Assembly: GCF_000341225.1 (NCBI RefSeq)
Contig: NZ_ANAC01000014.1
Coordinates: forward strand, 62,001 to 126,000
Direction: 5' to 3'
Length of the DNA: 64,000 nucleotides
Origin: Nocardiopsis alba DSM 43377
Lineage (GTDB): Bacteria > Actinomycetota > Actinomycetes > Streptosporangiales > Streptosporangiaceae
Position 1 is the stretch's first letter. Each line of letters starts with the position of its first letter. Below, in pieces: positions 41,735-50,256 of this stretch. Position numbers and translations under genes: made by a program. The notes under the pieces were generated by a model. That model searched no databases. It saw nothing but the letters and a program-made list of their open reading frames with translations, and was not told the DNA's origin.

Positions 41735-42699
41735 TAGGAACCGGAGGCGCGGAGCCGGGGCAGGACCTCTCTCGCGTAGAAGTCGAAGAAACCGTCCTGG
41801 TCGTCGCCCACCTGGCAGACGTAGACCTCGTCCGCGCCCGCCTCCAGGTAGGGCTCGAACGCGGCGACGTGCTCTTCCGGATCGGGACCGCAGGGAACCT
41901 GCTCGGCCACCATCTCCGGGGTGACCAGGCCCGAGGTGAGCTGTTCGAAGTGGCGGGGCGAGGGCAGCAGTTGTGAGGCCTCCCCGACCAGGGCCTCGGT
42001 GGGCCAACGCTCGTACGCGGTACGCACCGCCTCCCCCTCGTCCTCGGCCCAGCACACCTTGAGCCCGCCTTGGACCGGGCCCCTGCCTCCCTGCTCTCGA
42101 AAGTCCGCGATCGTGTCCGGGGCCGGGGACACCTGCACCAGGCCGTCCGCTACCCGGGCCGCCAGAGCGGTGGCCTTGGGCCCGAACGCGGACACGTACA
42201 CCTTCGGCGGTTCCTCGGGGAGCGTGTACAGACGCGCGGTGTCCACGGTGTAGAACTCGCCCCGATGGCTGACCGTGCCGCCCTCCCAGAGCCGGCGCAT
42301 CACCTCGATGGACTCCTCCAACATGGCGAGCCGCCGGGCCGCGTGCGGCCAGGGATCGCCGAGGATGTGCTCGTTGAGCGCCTCGCCCGTACCGACGCCC
42401 AGAACGAAGCCGGCGTCCGTCATGGCGGCGGCCGTGGCCGCGGCCTGGGCCACGACGGCCGGGTGGATCCGGGTCGTCGGGCAGGTGACGGCGGTGGTCA
42501 CCGGCAGTGAGGTGACCTGTCCGATCGCGCCGACCACCGACCACACGAACGAACTCTGCCCCTGCGAGTCCAGCCAGGGATGATAGTGATCGGAGATCCA
42601 CAGCGCGTCGAACCCGGCCTCCTCGGCGGCCCGTGCCTGCCGGACCAGCTCCTTGGGGCCGTGCTCCTCGCTCGCGAGGAAGTATCCGAAACGTGTCAT
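41734..42699 (-). CDS. F420-dependent G6PD-like luciferase-fold oxidoreductase (321 aa)
   Basis: A TIM-barrel F420 enzyme of the G6PD-family subgroup: GYFLASEEHGPKELVRQARAAEEAG, LWISDHYHPWLDSQGQ, TCPTTRIHPAVVAQAAAT and GFVLGVGTGEALNEH are typical. The substrate is not the sugar phosphate by necessity; many paralogues exist in actinobacteria. The ATG at 42699 has GGAGG five or six bases upstream. It follows the SDR gene by 43 bp on the same strand and is probably co-transcribed. Confidence 0.88.
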   Translation of the reverse strand: MTRFGYFLASEEHGPKELVRQARAAEEAGFDALWISDHYHPWLDSQGQSSFVWSVVGAIGQVTSLPVTTAVTCPTTRIHPAVVAQAAATAAAMTDAGFVLGVGTGEALNEHILGDPWPHAARRLAMLEESIEVMRRLWEGGTVSHRGEFYTVDTARLYTLPEEPPKVYVSAFGPKATALAARVADGLVQVSPAPDTIADFREQGGRGPVQGGLKVCWAEDEGEAVRTAYERWPTEALVGEASQLLPSPRHFEQLTSGLVTPEMVAEQVPCGPDPEEHVAAFEPYLEAGADEVYVCQVGDDQDGFFDFYAREVLPRLRASGS

Positions 42700-42742
42700 G
42701 TCGTCCTCCCGGTTCAGGGATGGTCGATGTTCACCGTGCCGG

Positions 42743-43762
42743 TCACCGTCGCGCCCCGACACCGCGCGTCTGTCGGGTGCGGGACACCTGGTTGAGCCTG
42801 TGGGCCGCCCGTTCGTTGAGGAAGGTCACCACGCCCACCGCGCGCCCCTTGAGGCTGCGTGCGGCCTCCGAACCCGGAAGCTCCCGCGGCTCGCTCGGAA
42901 TGTCGGGCCACACGCGTCCTATCAGGCGCATCGACGCTTGGACGAGTCCCGGGGCCAGGCCGTGGGCGGCCATGCCCAGCCGGGCCGCGGGGGTCAGAAC
43001 GAGGAAGCCCCGGCGCCGCTCGACCGCGTCGGCGATCCGACGCGCGGCCCTCCCGGCGCCCACGCTCAGCAGCGGCAGCCCCGCGAGAAGGGCGAACCAC
43101 GCGTACTCGCGTTCGGGCGAGCCGTCGAACACCGCCCCCCGATGTGATCCGGTGCGCATCAGCCCCGGCACCACCGTGGTGACGCGCACCCCGGTCCCCG
43201 CGCTCTCGGCCGCCAGGGATTCCGACAGGGCCGCCTCCGCGTGCTTGGCCACCGTGTAGGGCATCAGGTGCGGGACGGACAGGTAGGCGCCGATGGAGGT
43301 GATGGTCACGATCCTCCCGCCGCTCTCGCGCAGCGGGTCGAACGCGGCGCGGACCAGCCGCAGCGGTCCCAGGAACATGGAGTCCAGGGCCTGCGCGAAG
43401 TGCTCCTCGGTCAGGGTCTCCCAGGGGCCCACCCGCATGATCCCCGCGTTGAGCACGAGGACGTCCAAACGGCCGAAGCGGGCGACCACCTCCTCGGGAA
43501 GGACCTCGACCTCCTCCGGGACGGTCACGTCGCACACCACCCCCTGGGCGTCGATCCCCTGCGAGGTGAGCTCGGCCACGGCCCGGGTCAGGCGCTCCCG
43601 TCCCCGGGCGCAGATCGCCACCGAGGCGCCGCGTCCGCCGAACTCGTGGGCCAGACGTAATCCGAGGCCGCGCGAGCCCCCGGTCACGAGTACGACCTCT
43701 CCGTCCATGCGTCGGGACCGTCTCCGCGCGGGCGGAGCCGGGAAGGTCGTCGGACCGCGCAT
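42743..43762 (-). CDS. Short-chain dehydrogenase/reductase (339 aa)
   Basis: A classical-type SDR: VLVTGGSRGLGLRLAHEFGGRGA (cofactor loop), NAGIMRVGPWE, catalytic Ser in TITSIGAYLS and YTVAK (Tyr and Lys). A C-terminal extension of about 70 residues (SLKGRAVGVVTFLNERAAHRL) is unusual for plain SDRs and may bind a membrane or partner. The ATG at 43762 has GGAG six bases upstream; the ATG at 43708, directly before the Rossmann fold, is the alternative. A SigB-like promoter lies 50 bp upstream. Confidence 0.85.
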   Translation of the reverse strand: MRGPTTFPAPPARRRSRRMDGEVVLVTGGSRGLGLRLAHEFGGRGASVAICARGRERLTRAVAELTSQGIDAQGVVCDVTVPEEVEVLPEEVVARFGRLDVLVLNAGIMRVGPWETLTEEHFAQALDSMFLGPLRLVRAAFDPLRESGGRIVTITSIGAYLSVPHLMPYTVAKHAEAALSESLAAESAGTGVRVTTVVPGLMRTGSHRGAVFDGSPEREYAWFALLAGLPLLSVGAGRAARRIADAVERRRGFLVLTPAARLGMAAHGLAPGLVQASMRLIGRVWPDIPSEPRELPGSEAARSLKGRAVGVVTFLNERAAHRLNQVSRTRQTRGVGARR

Positions 43763-43811
43763 CGCCGTCTCCGTTCGGTCGGGTGGGCGGACGGTGGATG
43801 TGGGAGTACGG

Positions 43812-43837
43812 CTACCCGAGGTAGGCGTCGTGGAAAC
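43812..43837 (-). promoter_or_regulatory. SigB-like promoter for the SDR-F420 operon
   Basis: On the minus strand GTTT, 16 nt, GGGTAG. It matches the Streptomyces SigB consensus GNNT-N14-16-GGGTA followed by C or T except in the last base. The predicted start is about 45 nt before the SDR ATG. Confidence 0.55.
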
Positions 43838-43886
43838 GGCGGGTCGGAGAGGTGACGAGGCCCGAAGGAATTCGTGCGGTCGGTAC

Positions 43887-43912
43887 GTATGAGACGCATG
43901 TGACCCGGGTAG
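43887..43912 (+). promoter_or_regulatory. SigB-like promoter for the ATP-grasp operon
   Basis: GTAT, 16 nt, GGGTAG on the plus strand, about 60 bp before the ATP-grasp start. It has the same spacing and the same -10 hexamer as the divergent SDR promoter. Confidence 0.55.
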
Positions 43913-43972
43913 TCGCGTTGACAGGCTCCCTCCCGAACGTCCAGGACCACGTGCGAAGGGCGGTGCAAGGCC

Positions 43973-45265
43973 ATGAAGAACGTGTTCGTCATGGGCATGG
44001 ACGAACGTAACCACGACCTGTTGAGAAGAACCCCGACCGGGAGGGACTGCCGATTCCATCGCCTGTTGAGCATCGAGGAGCTCCAGATCGGCGAGATCGA
44101 CATCGAACGGACCCTCGACGCCGCTCGAAGGGTGCTCGACGACTTCGACGGGCCCGTGGACGCCATCATCGGCTACCGAGACTTTCCCATCACCCTGCTC
44201 GTACCGATCCTGTGCGCCGAACGCGGCCTGCCCGGACCCGATCTGGAGGCTGTCGTCCGTTGCGAGCACAAGTACTGGAGCAGGTTCCTCCAGGCGGAGG
44301 TGACCGACGCCCACCCGCCCTTCGCCCTGGTCGACCTGGATCTCGACGATCCCCGGCCGGGCGTGGAGTATCCGCTGTGGATGAAGCCCATCAAGTCGGC
44401 CTCCTCCGAACTGGCCTTCCGGGTGGAGGACGACCGGGGCCTGGCCCGTGCGGTCGAGCTCCTGAGGGAGGGGATCGACCGGCTCTCCCGCCCCTTCGAG
44501 AGCGTCATGGAACGGGTGGATCCGCCCGAGAAGGTCGCCGAGGCCGGTCGGCATCACTGCCTGGCCGAGGGGGCTCTGCACGGGGTCCAGATCGCCGTCG
44601 AGGGATACGTGTACCGGGGGAGGGCCGTCGTGTACGCGGTGCTGGACTCCGTCGACTTCCCCGGCACCCCGGTCTTCCTGCGACACCAGTACCCCTCGGC
44701 GATGCCGGACGAGATACGACGGCGCCTCGTCGACATCGCCGAACGGGTCGTCGAACACCACGGATTGGACTCCACGACGTTCAGTGTCGAGTTCTTCTAC
44801 GACCCGATCGAGGATCGGATCGGCATCGTGGAGATCAACCCCCGACATTCCCAGAGCCACACCGCCCTGTTCGAACTCGTGGACGGGGTGGCCAACCACG
44901 AACGCATGCTCCGCCTGGCGATGGGGGAGGACCCCGACCTCTCCGACGTCGGGGAGAAGGGATACCCGGTGGCCGCCGAGTGGTACCACCGCCGGTTCCG
45001 GGACGGCGTGGTCTCCCGGGTTCCCACCACGGAGGAGGTACGGGCGTTGGAGAGGACCCTGCCCGGCGTGCGGATCCAGATCGTGCCGGAGGCGGGTCGG
45101 CGTCTCTCCGACATGTTCGCTCAGGACGGCTACAGCTACGAACTGGCCAAGGTCGTCACCGGGGGCGAGGACGAACTGGAGATCCAGGCCAAGTACGAAC
45201 GCTGCGTCAAGGCCCTCCGGTTCGAGTTCGAGGACGAGACGGTCCGGGGCGGCGACATCGTGTGA
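43973..45265 (+). CDS. ATP-grasp family carboxylate ligase of unknown substrate (430 aa)
   Basis: ATP-grasp enzymes join a carboxylate to an amine or thiol through an acyl phosphate. The N-terminal Rossmann-like part is MKNVFVMGMDERNHDLL; the ATP lobe starts at CEHKYWSRFLQ; LWMKPIKSASSELAF carries the ATP Lys; and the Mg-binding site is SVEFFYDPIEDRIGIVEINPRHSQSH (Glu and Asn of EINPR, about residue 285). It matches no named subfamily that I recognise. It is the first gene of a four-gene operon, 16 bp from the hydrolase. Confidence 0.85.
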   Translation: MKNVFVMGMDERNHDLLRRTPTGRDCRFHRLLSIEELQIGEIDIERTLDAARRVLDDFDGPVDAIIGYRDFPITLLVPILCAERGLPGPDLEAVVRCEHKYWSRFLQAEVTDAHPPFALVDLDLDDPRPGVEYPLWMKPIKSASSELAFRVEDDRGLARAVELLREGIDRLSRPFESVMERVDPPEKVAEAGRHHCLAEGALHGVQIAVEGYVYRGRAVVYAVLDSVDFPGTPVFLRHQYPSAMPDEIRRRLVDIAERVVEHHGLDSTTFSVEFFYDPIEDRIGIVEINPRHSQSHTALFELVDGVANHERMLRLAMGEDPDLSDVGEKGYPVAAEWYHRRFRDGVVSRVPTTEEVRALERTLPGVRIQIVPEAGRRLSDMFAQDGYSYELAKVVTGGEDELEIQAKYERCVKALRFEFEDETVRGGDIV

Positions 45266-45281
45266 CGGGAGGAGGTCCCCT

Positions 45282-47306
45282 ATGCGGTGGGTGGAACGGA
45301 CACCCCACGAGATCCGGACCGAGGAGTACGTCCGGATCCCCATGTCGGACGGTGTGACCCTGGCCGGACGGCTGTGGCTGCCCCGCGACGCCGAACGCCG
45401 GCCCGTACCCGCCGTCCTCGAATACATTCCCTACCGGCGCAGGGATCTGACGGCGGTGCGCGACTCGATGCACCACCCCTATATCGCCGGCCACGGCTAC
45501 GCCTGCGTACGAGTCGACCTGCGCGGCACCGGGGACTCCGAAGGGGTGCTCACCGACGAGTACCTCGAACGCGAACAGCGGGACGCCGAGGAGGTACTGG
45601 CCTGGTTGGCCGAACGCCCCTGGTGTGACGGTTCCACCGCGATGATGGGGCTGTCCTGGGGAGGTTTCGCCGCGCTCCAAGTGGCCGCGCGCCGCCCCGA
45701 GAGCCTGCGCGCCATCGCCGCCTCCTCCTTCACCGACGACCGTTACGGCGACGACTTCCACTACATGGGCGGCTGTCTGCTCTCGGACAACCTGGCCGAG
45801 TCCGGTACGACCTTCGCCTACGCCACCTGCCCGCCCGACCCCGAGATCGTCGGCCCCGCATGGCGGCGCATGTGGCTGGAACGGTTGGAGGCCAACAGGC
45901 CCTGGGTCGTGGAATGGCTACGGCATCAGCGCAGGGACGACTATTGGCGGCACGCGTCCGTGTGTGAGGACTACGGCGATCTCCGCTGTCCGGTCCTGGC
46001 CTCCAGCGGTTGGGCGGACGGCTACTCCAACGCCGTACTCCGCCTCTTGGAGCACTCGGACGCTCCGGTCAAGGGGTTGGTGGGCCCGTGGTCGCACCGA
46101 TATCCGCACATGGGGTACCCCGGCCCGGCGATCGGCTATCTCCAAGAGGTGGTCCGCTGGTTCGACCACTGGACCAAGGGCAGGGACAACGGCGTCGACC
46201 GGGAGACCGGACTCTGGGCCTGGATGCAGGAGAGCGTTCCGCCCTCCACCTCCTACGTGGAACGTCCCGGACGTTGGGTCCACGAACCCGGGCGGCCCTC
46301 CGCGGGGGTCGAGGACCACGCCCTCTCCCTCTCCGAGTACCGCCTCCTTCCCTTGGAGGAACGGAGGAACATCACGACGCGGACCGTGCGCTCGCCGCTG
46401 TCCGTCGGGCAGTTCGCCGGAAAGTGGGCCTCCTACAGCGCCCCGCCCGACCTGCCCTATGACCAGCGGGAGGAGGACGGCGGTTCCCTGGTCTTCGACA
46501 CCGAACCCCTGGAGGGGCGATTGGAGATCCTGGGCGCGGCCCGAGTGGTCGCCGAGCTCTCCGTGACCGAACCGGTCGCGATGGTCGCGGCCCGCCTGTG
46601 CGACGTCGCTCCCGACGGCGCCGCCACCCGGGTGACCTACGGTCTGCTCAACCTGACCCACCGGGAGGGGCACGAACACCCCCGTCCACTGGTGCCGGGG
46701 GAGCGCTACCGCGTCGAGATCACCATGAACGGGGTCGCCCAGGTCTTCCCGCCCGGACACCGGATCCGACTCTCCCTGTCGACCTCCTATTGGCCGCTGG
46801 CCTGGCCGCCACCGCGGCCGGTCCTGCTCTCGGTCCACCCGGAGGGGAGCTCCCTCGTCCTGCCGGTCCGCCCCGAGAGGGCGGACGGCACCGACGGTCT
46901 GGACGGGTTCGGGACGCCCGAGGCGGTTCCGCCGATCCCGAGCACCCGCCGGCGTCCGGGCGACCACCGCTGGTCGGTCCACCGGGACATGGCCACCGAC
47001 CGCTTCTCCCTGGAGATCCTCAAGGACGGAGGAATCCTGCACTTGGACGACATCGACCTCGACATGACCAGGAAGGCCCACGAGGTCTACGAGGCGGTGG
47101 GGGAGGACCACACGTCGGTGAGCGGGCGCACCGCGTGGACGATGCGCTTCTCCAGAGGGGGCTGGCACACCAGGACCGAGACGTGCACGGTCCTGGACTG
47201 CACCGAGGACGAGTTCAGGGTCCACGCCACCCTCGACGCCTACGAGTCGGGGGAGCGGATCTTCTCACGGGAGTGGACCGAGCACATCCCCCGGGACCAC
47301 GTATGA
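45282..47306 (+). CDS. CocE/NonD-type S15 hydrolase (674 aa)
   Basis: An alpha/beta hydrolase of the X-Pro dipeptidyl-peptidase S15/cocaine-esterase family. The nucleophile is Ser125 in GLSWGGFAAL, the acid Asp lies in SSGWADGYSN, and the base His in GPWSHRYPH. A jelly-roll C-terminal domain follows (LVFDTEPLEGRLEILGAARV to RIRLSLSTSYWPL), then about 120 more residues (HRWSVHRDMATDRFSLEIL...). There is no signal peptide, so it is cytosolic. It probably cleaves an ester or amide. Coupled to the P450 by a 4-bp overlap. Confidence 0.88.
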   Translation: MRWVERTPHEIRTEEYVRIPMSDGVTLAGRLWLPRDAERRPVPAVLEYIPYRRRDLTAVRDSMHHPYIAGHGYACVRVDLRGTGDSEGVLTDEYLEREQRDAEEVLAWLAERPWCDGSTAMMGLSWGGFAALQVAARRPESLRAIAASSFTDDRYGDDFHYMGGCLLSDNLAESGTTFAYATCPPDPEIVGPAWRRMWLERLEANRPWVVEWLRHQRRDDYWRHASVCEDYGDLRCPVLASSGWADGYSNAVLRLLEHSDAPVKGLVGPWSHRYPHMGYPGPAIGYLQEVVRWFDHWTKGRDNGVDRETGLWAWMQESVPPSTSYVERPGRWVHEPGRPSAGVEDHALSLSEYRLLPLEERRNITTRTVRSPLSVGQFAGKWASYSAPPDLPYDQREEDGGSLVFDTEPLEGRLEILGAARVVAELSVTEPVAMVAARLCDVAPDGAATRVTYGLLNLTHREGHEHPRPLVPGERYRVEITMNGVAQVFPPGHRIRLSLSTSYWPLAWPPPRPVLLSVHPEGSSLVLPVRPERADGTDGLDGFGTPEAVPPIPSTRRRPGDHRWSVHRDMATDRFSLEILKDGGILHLDDIDLDMTRKAHEVYEAVGEDHTSVSGRTAWTMRFSRGGWHTRTETCTVLDCTEDEFRVHATLDAYESGERIFSREWTEHIPRDHV

Positions 47307-48727
47307 GCCGGCGCGTGGACGAGGGACGACCGGAGCCGCGAAGGGCGGAGGAGAGCATGGGCGGAGAACGACGCCGAAGCACGAGGGGCACGACCCCGGC
47401 CGAGACCGCGAGGGTCGTGACGTCCGTGCTCGCGCCCACGGTGGCCCGCGGCGTCATCGTGCGCCGACCCGTGGGCGAGGCCCTCGTCTCCGCGCTCGAC
47501 CTCGATCGCGGCCTCGTCTCCACCCTGCGCTCCCTGAGAGAACGGTACGGGGACGACCCGCTTCCCCTGGATCACCTGGGCCGCAGCGCGGCCCTGGTCC
47601 TGAACCCGGAGGACGTGCGCACCCTGCTCCGCGGTACCCCGGACCCGTTCTCGCCCGGAGGGGCGGAGAAACGGGGCGCGCTCTCCCACTTCCAACCCCA
47701 TGGCGCCCTCATCTCCCGAGGAGGGCCCCGAGCCCTGAGACGGGAGGCCAACGAAGAGGCCCTGGCCCTGGGACGGGCGGTCCACCCCGACGCCGACGCC
47801 ATCGCCGGACACGCGGAGGAGGAGGCCCGAACCCTGGTGGCGGCGCTGCGCGGGGCCCGAGGCGCGGGCTCCGAGCTGGACTGGTCGCGCTTTTCCCAAA
47901 GCTTCGACGCCCTGGCGCGCAGGGTGGTCTTCGGCGCCTTCGCCGCCGAGGATCGGCGCACCACCGGACTCCTCAAGACGTTGAGGTCACGGGCCAACTG
48001 GTCGTACCTGGCCCCGGTGTCGGAGCGGACCAGACGGACCTTCCTGGACCGGGTCCGTGAGAACGTCGATCGGGCCGCCACCGACTCCCTCGCCGCCCGC
48101 CTGGGCCGCCCCGGCTCAGAGGAGCACCCCGAGGATCAGGTGGCCCATTGGCTGTTCGCCTTCGACGCCGCGGCCGTCGCCACCTACCGCGCGTTGGCCC
48201 TGCTGACCTGTGCCGGACCGGCCGCCGACGCCGCGCGCGACGAGGGACTCACCGAGACGGGGAACGACCTCCCCCTGCTGCGCGCCACCCTGCGCGAGTC
48301 GGTCCGCCTGTGGCCCACCACCCTCGTGGTGATCAGAGAGAGCACCAGGGAGACGACCTGGCGCGAGGGGACCTTCCCCGAGGGCACGGCCTTCCTGATG
48401 ATGAGCTCCTACTTCCACCGGGATTCCGCTCGCACGCCCTACGCGGACACGTTCGACCCCGAGATCTGGCGGGACGGCCGGGCCGAACGCGACCCCGGGA
48501 TCCTCCCCTTCGGTTACGGCCCCGCAGGCTGTCCGGGGCGCGACCTGGTGCCGCTGACGGTCTCCCTCTTCCTGCGCTCGCTGATCCGGAACGGCCCGCC
48601 GCGCAGGGCGGACGACGGGCCGCCCCTGCGCTACCGGGGGCTCCCCGCCTCCCTCGACCACTTCGCCCTGCGCTTCTCCTATCCGGACGTGTCCATGAAG
48701 AACGAGACGGGAGGTATCGCCCCATGA
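47303..48727 (+). CDS. Cytochrome P450 with an altered I-helix (474 aa)
   Basis: The haem-binding loop is FGYGPAGCPGRDL (Cys near 415) and the K-helix is LRESVRLWP. In the I-helix, where most P450s have A/G-G-x-D/E-T-T, this one reads FAFDAAAVATYRA, lacking the oxygen-activating Thr. It starts ATGA over the hydrolase stop and ends ATGA over the next gene. An Arg-rich N-terminal stretch replaces any membrane anchor. The redox partner is not in this operon. Confidence 0.87.
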   Translation: MSRRVDEGRPEPRRAEESMGGERRRSTRGTTPAETARVVTSVLAPTVARGVIVRRPVGEALVSALDLDRGLVSTLRSLRERYGDDPLPLDHLGRSAALVLNPEDVRTLLRGTPDPFSPGGAEKRGALSHFQPHGALISRGGPRALRREANEEALALGRAVHPDADAIAGHAEEEARTLVAALRGARGAGSELDWSRFSQSFDALARRVVFGAFAAEDRRTTGLLKTLRSRANWSYLAPVSERTRRTFLDRVRENVDRAATDSLAARLGRPGSEEHPEDQVAHWLFAFDAAAVATYRALALLTCAGPAADAARDEGLTETGNDLPLLRATLRESVRLWPTTLVVIRESTRETTWREGTFPEGTAFLMMSSYFHRDSARTPYADTFDPEIWRDGRAERDPGILPFGYGPAGCPGRDLVPLTVSLFLRSLIRNGPPRRADDGPPLRYRGLPASLDHFALRFSYPDVSMKNETGGIAP

Positions 48728-49125
48728 GCGTCATCGGAAGGATGCTGTACGCCCACCCGGACGACCCCGAGGGCGTGGGAGGGAAGGTGAGCGCCGCGGT
48801 GGAGGCCGCCGACGACTGCGCCCATGTCTGCGTGGTGTGCGCCGACGCCTGTATGCGCGAGGAGGACGCGGCCGACCTGATCTCCTGCGCCCGATCCGAT
48901 CTGGACTGCGCCGACCTGTGCGAGGCCACCACCCGGATCCTGGTCCGGCGTACCGCGGAGGAGGACGGCTTCGTCTCGGCGGTCCTGGAGGCCTGCGCCC
49001 AGGCCTGTGACCGGTGCGCCGACGAATGCGAACGGCACGCCGCCGCGCACGAGCACTGTCGTCTCTGCGCGGAGGCGTGCCGCCGGTGCGCCACGGCCTG
49101 CCGGGAACTGCTCGCCGTTCTGTGA
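48724..49125 (+). CDS. Cys-rich four-helix-bundle (DUF326/Csp-like) protein (133 aa)
   Basis: A DUF326 protein related to copper-storing Csp proteins: paired cysteines recur as CAHVCVVCADAC, CARSDLDCADLC, CAQACDRCADEC, CRLCAEACRRCATAC, about 15 Cys in 133 residues. In Csp proteins these line a helical core that holds Cu(I). There is no signal peptide. It is the last gene of the operon, overlapping the P450 by 4 bp, which suggests a metal or sulfur role for the pathway. Confidence 0.88.
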   Translation: MSVIGRMLYAHPDDPEGVGGKVSAAVEAADDCAHVCVVCADACMREEDAADLISCARSDLDCADLCEATTRILVRRTAEEDGFVSAVLEACAQACDRCADECERHAAAHEHCRLCAEACRRCATACRELLAVL

Positions 49126-49142
49126 GGCTGCTCCGTTCCGGC

Positions 49143-49158
49143 CCCGAGGGCTCTCGGG
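49143..49158. terminator. Short hairpin between convergent genes
   Basis: CCCGAG-GGCT-CTCGGG, 6-bp stem, directly before the stop of the gene at 49159. Weak; may end both operons. Confidence 0.5.
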
Positions 49159-50094
49159 TCAGGCGGAACGCCAGCGGAACCGGGAGTCCTCGGCGGTGGT
49201 GGTGCACTGCATGAGCGTCCCGTTGTTCGTCCGGCCGAACTGCCAGTGCTGCGAGCAGAAGGACCCGGGGTGGACGCCCTCCACCGGGGCGGGCTCGGGC
49301 GCGGGTTCCGGATCCGGCGCGGGCGCCGGAGCGGGGGCGCTCTCCGGGGTGCTCTCGGGGGCCGGCGCGGGCTCGGGCACGGACTCGGGGGTGGGCTCGG
49401 GCTCCGGTTCCGGCTCGGGACTCGGGTCGCCGACCCGCGCCGGGCACTCCTGCCCGGAGGAGACCACGAACAGTTCCACTTCGAGCCCGTCGTCGAACGG
49501 GGCGGTCTCCTCGCCCTCGTCCGGACGTTGCGCGCACACGGAGAGATCGGCGGCGTCGGTCGCCGGTGCGTCGACGTCGCCGAAGGCGCTCTCGACCACG
49601 ACGGTCAGGCCCAGGGACTCGAACCGTTCACGGGCATCGGGGAGGTCCTGCCCCTCGGAGGAGGGGAGGGCGGGCCACTCCTGAGGGTCGGTGTCCTCCT
49701 CGGGGCAGTCGACCCCCTCCGGGGCCAGGCCCAGGACGGCGGTGTCGTCGGCGACGTCCTGCGCGCAGACGACCATGGCGGAATGGGTCCACTCGACCTC
49801 GTCACCGGAGGCGACGAGCTCCGGCTCGCCCAGGTCGAGGTCGGCCTCCTCCAGAAGCTCCTCGGCCTCCGGCAGGGACAGTCCGACCAGCTCGGGCACG
49901 ACCTCCTCCACGGGGGAGGGTTCGGCCGCCGATCCCTCCGGGGTGGAGACGAGCATGCCGAGCAGGATCAGCCCGACGAGGCCGATCAGGGCCAGGACGG
50001 CGCAGCCGCCGCAGCCCACGCCGACCTTGGCGGCCGTGGACATCTTCCGCGTGGGCGCTCCGGGCGTATGCGGGGGGTGTCGGGGGATGGACAT
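49159..50094 (-). CDS. PASTA-like membrane-anchored protein (311 aa)
   Basis: A cytosolic N-terminus, then a TM helix (CAVLALIGLVGLILLGMLV, about 33-51), then an external part. Two PASTA-like units: VPELVGLSLPEAEELLEEADLDLG (split at about 69-92) and LPSSEGQDLPDARERFESLG. A Glu/Pro/Ala/Ser low-complexity spacer (PEPEPEPEPTPES..., about 225-270) leads to a compact C-terminal motif GVHPGSFCSQHWQFGRTNNG with MQC and RFRWRSA. It may sense cell-wall muropeptides or a surface partner. No kinase domain. Confidence 0.78.
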   Translation of the reverse strand: MSIPRHPPHTPGAPTRKMSTAAKVGVGCGGCAVLALIGLVGLILLGMLVSTPEGSAAEPSPVEEVVPELVGLSLPEAEELLEEADLDLGEPELVASGDEVEWTHSAMVVCAQDVADDTAVLGLAPEGVDCPEEDTDPQEWPALPSSEGQDLPDARERFESLGLTVVVESAFGDVDAPATDAADLSVCAQRPDEGEETAPFDDGLEVELFVVSSGQECPARVGDPSPEPEPEPEPTPESVPEPAPAPESTPESAPAPAPAPDPEPAPEPAPVEGVHPGSFCSQHWQFGRTNNGTLMQCTTTAEDSRFRWRSA

Positions 50095-50200
50095 GGGGCT
50101 CCGTCTTTCACGAGCGTACGGAGGCGGAGCGGGCGCCAGGGGTGGGAGACCGCCCTGAACAGGGCGATCTCCTCGAGGCTAGCCGACACAAAGGGCATAA

Positions 50201-50237
50201 CGGGCCGGAACGGAAAAAGTCCACCTGAACCGGCCCG
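50201..50237 (-). terminator. Hairpin after the orphan ABC ATPase gene
   Basis: CGGGCCGG/CCGGCCCG stem, 8 bp, 21-nt loop, 20 bp past the ATPase stop on the minus strand. Confidence 0.6.
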
Positions 50238-50256
50238 AGACGCGGTGCCCCTCGGC

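Noticed and set aside
49265..49435. Tandem-repeat-like DNA of GGCTCGGGC type
   Set aside because: It encodes the Pro/Glu/Ala/Ser spacer of the PASTA-like protein and is low-complexity coding sequence, not a mobile or CRISPR repeat.
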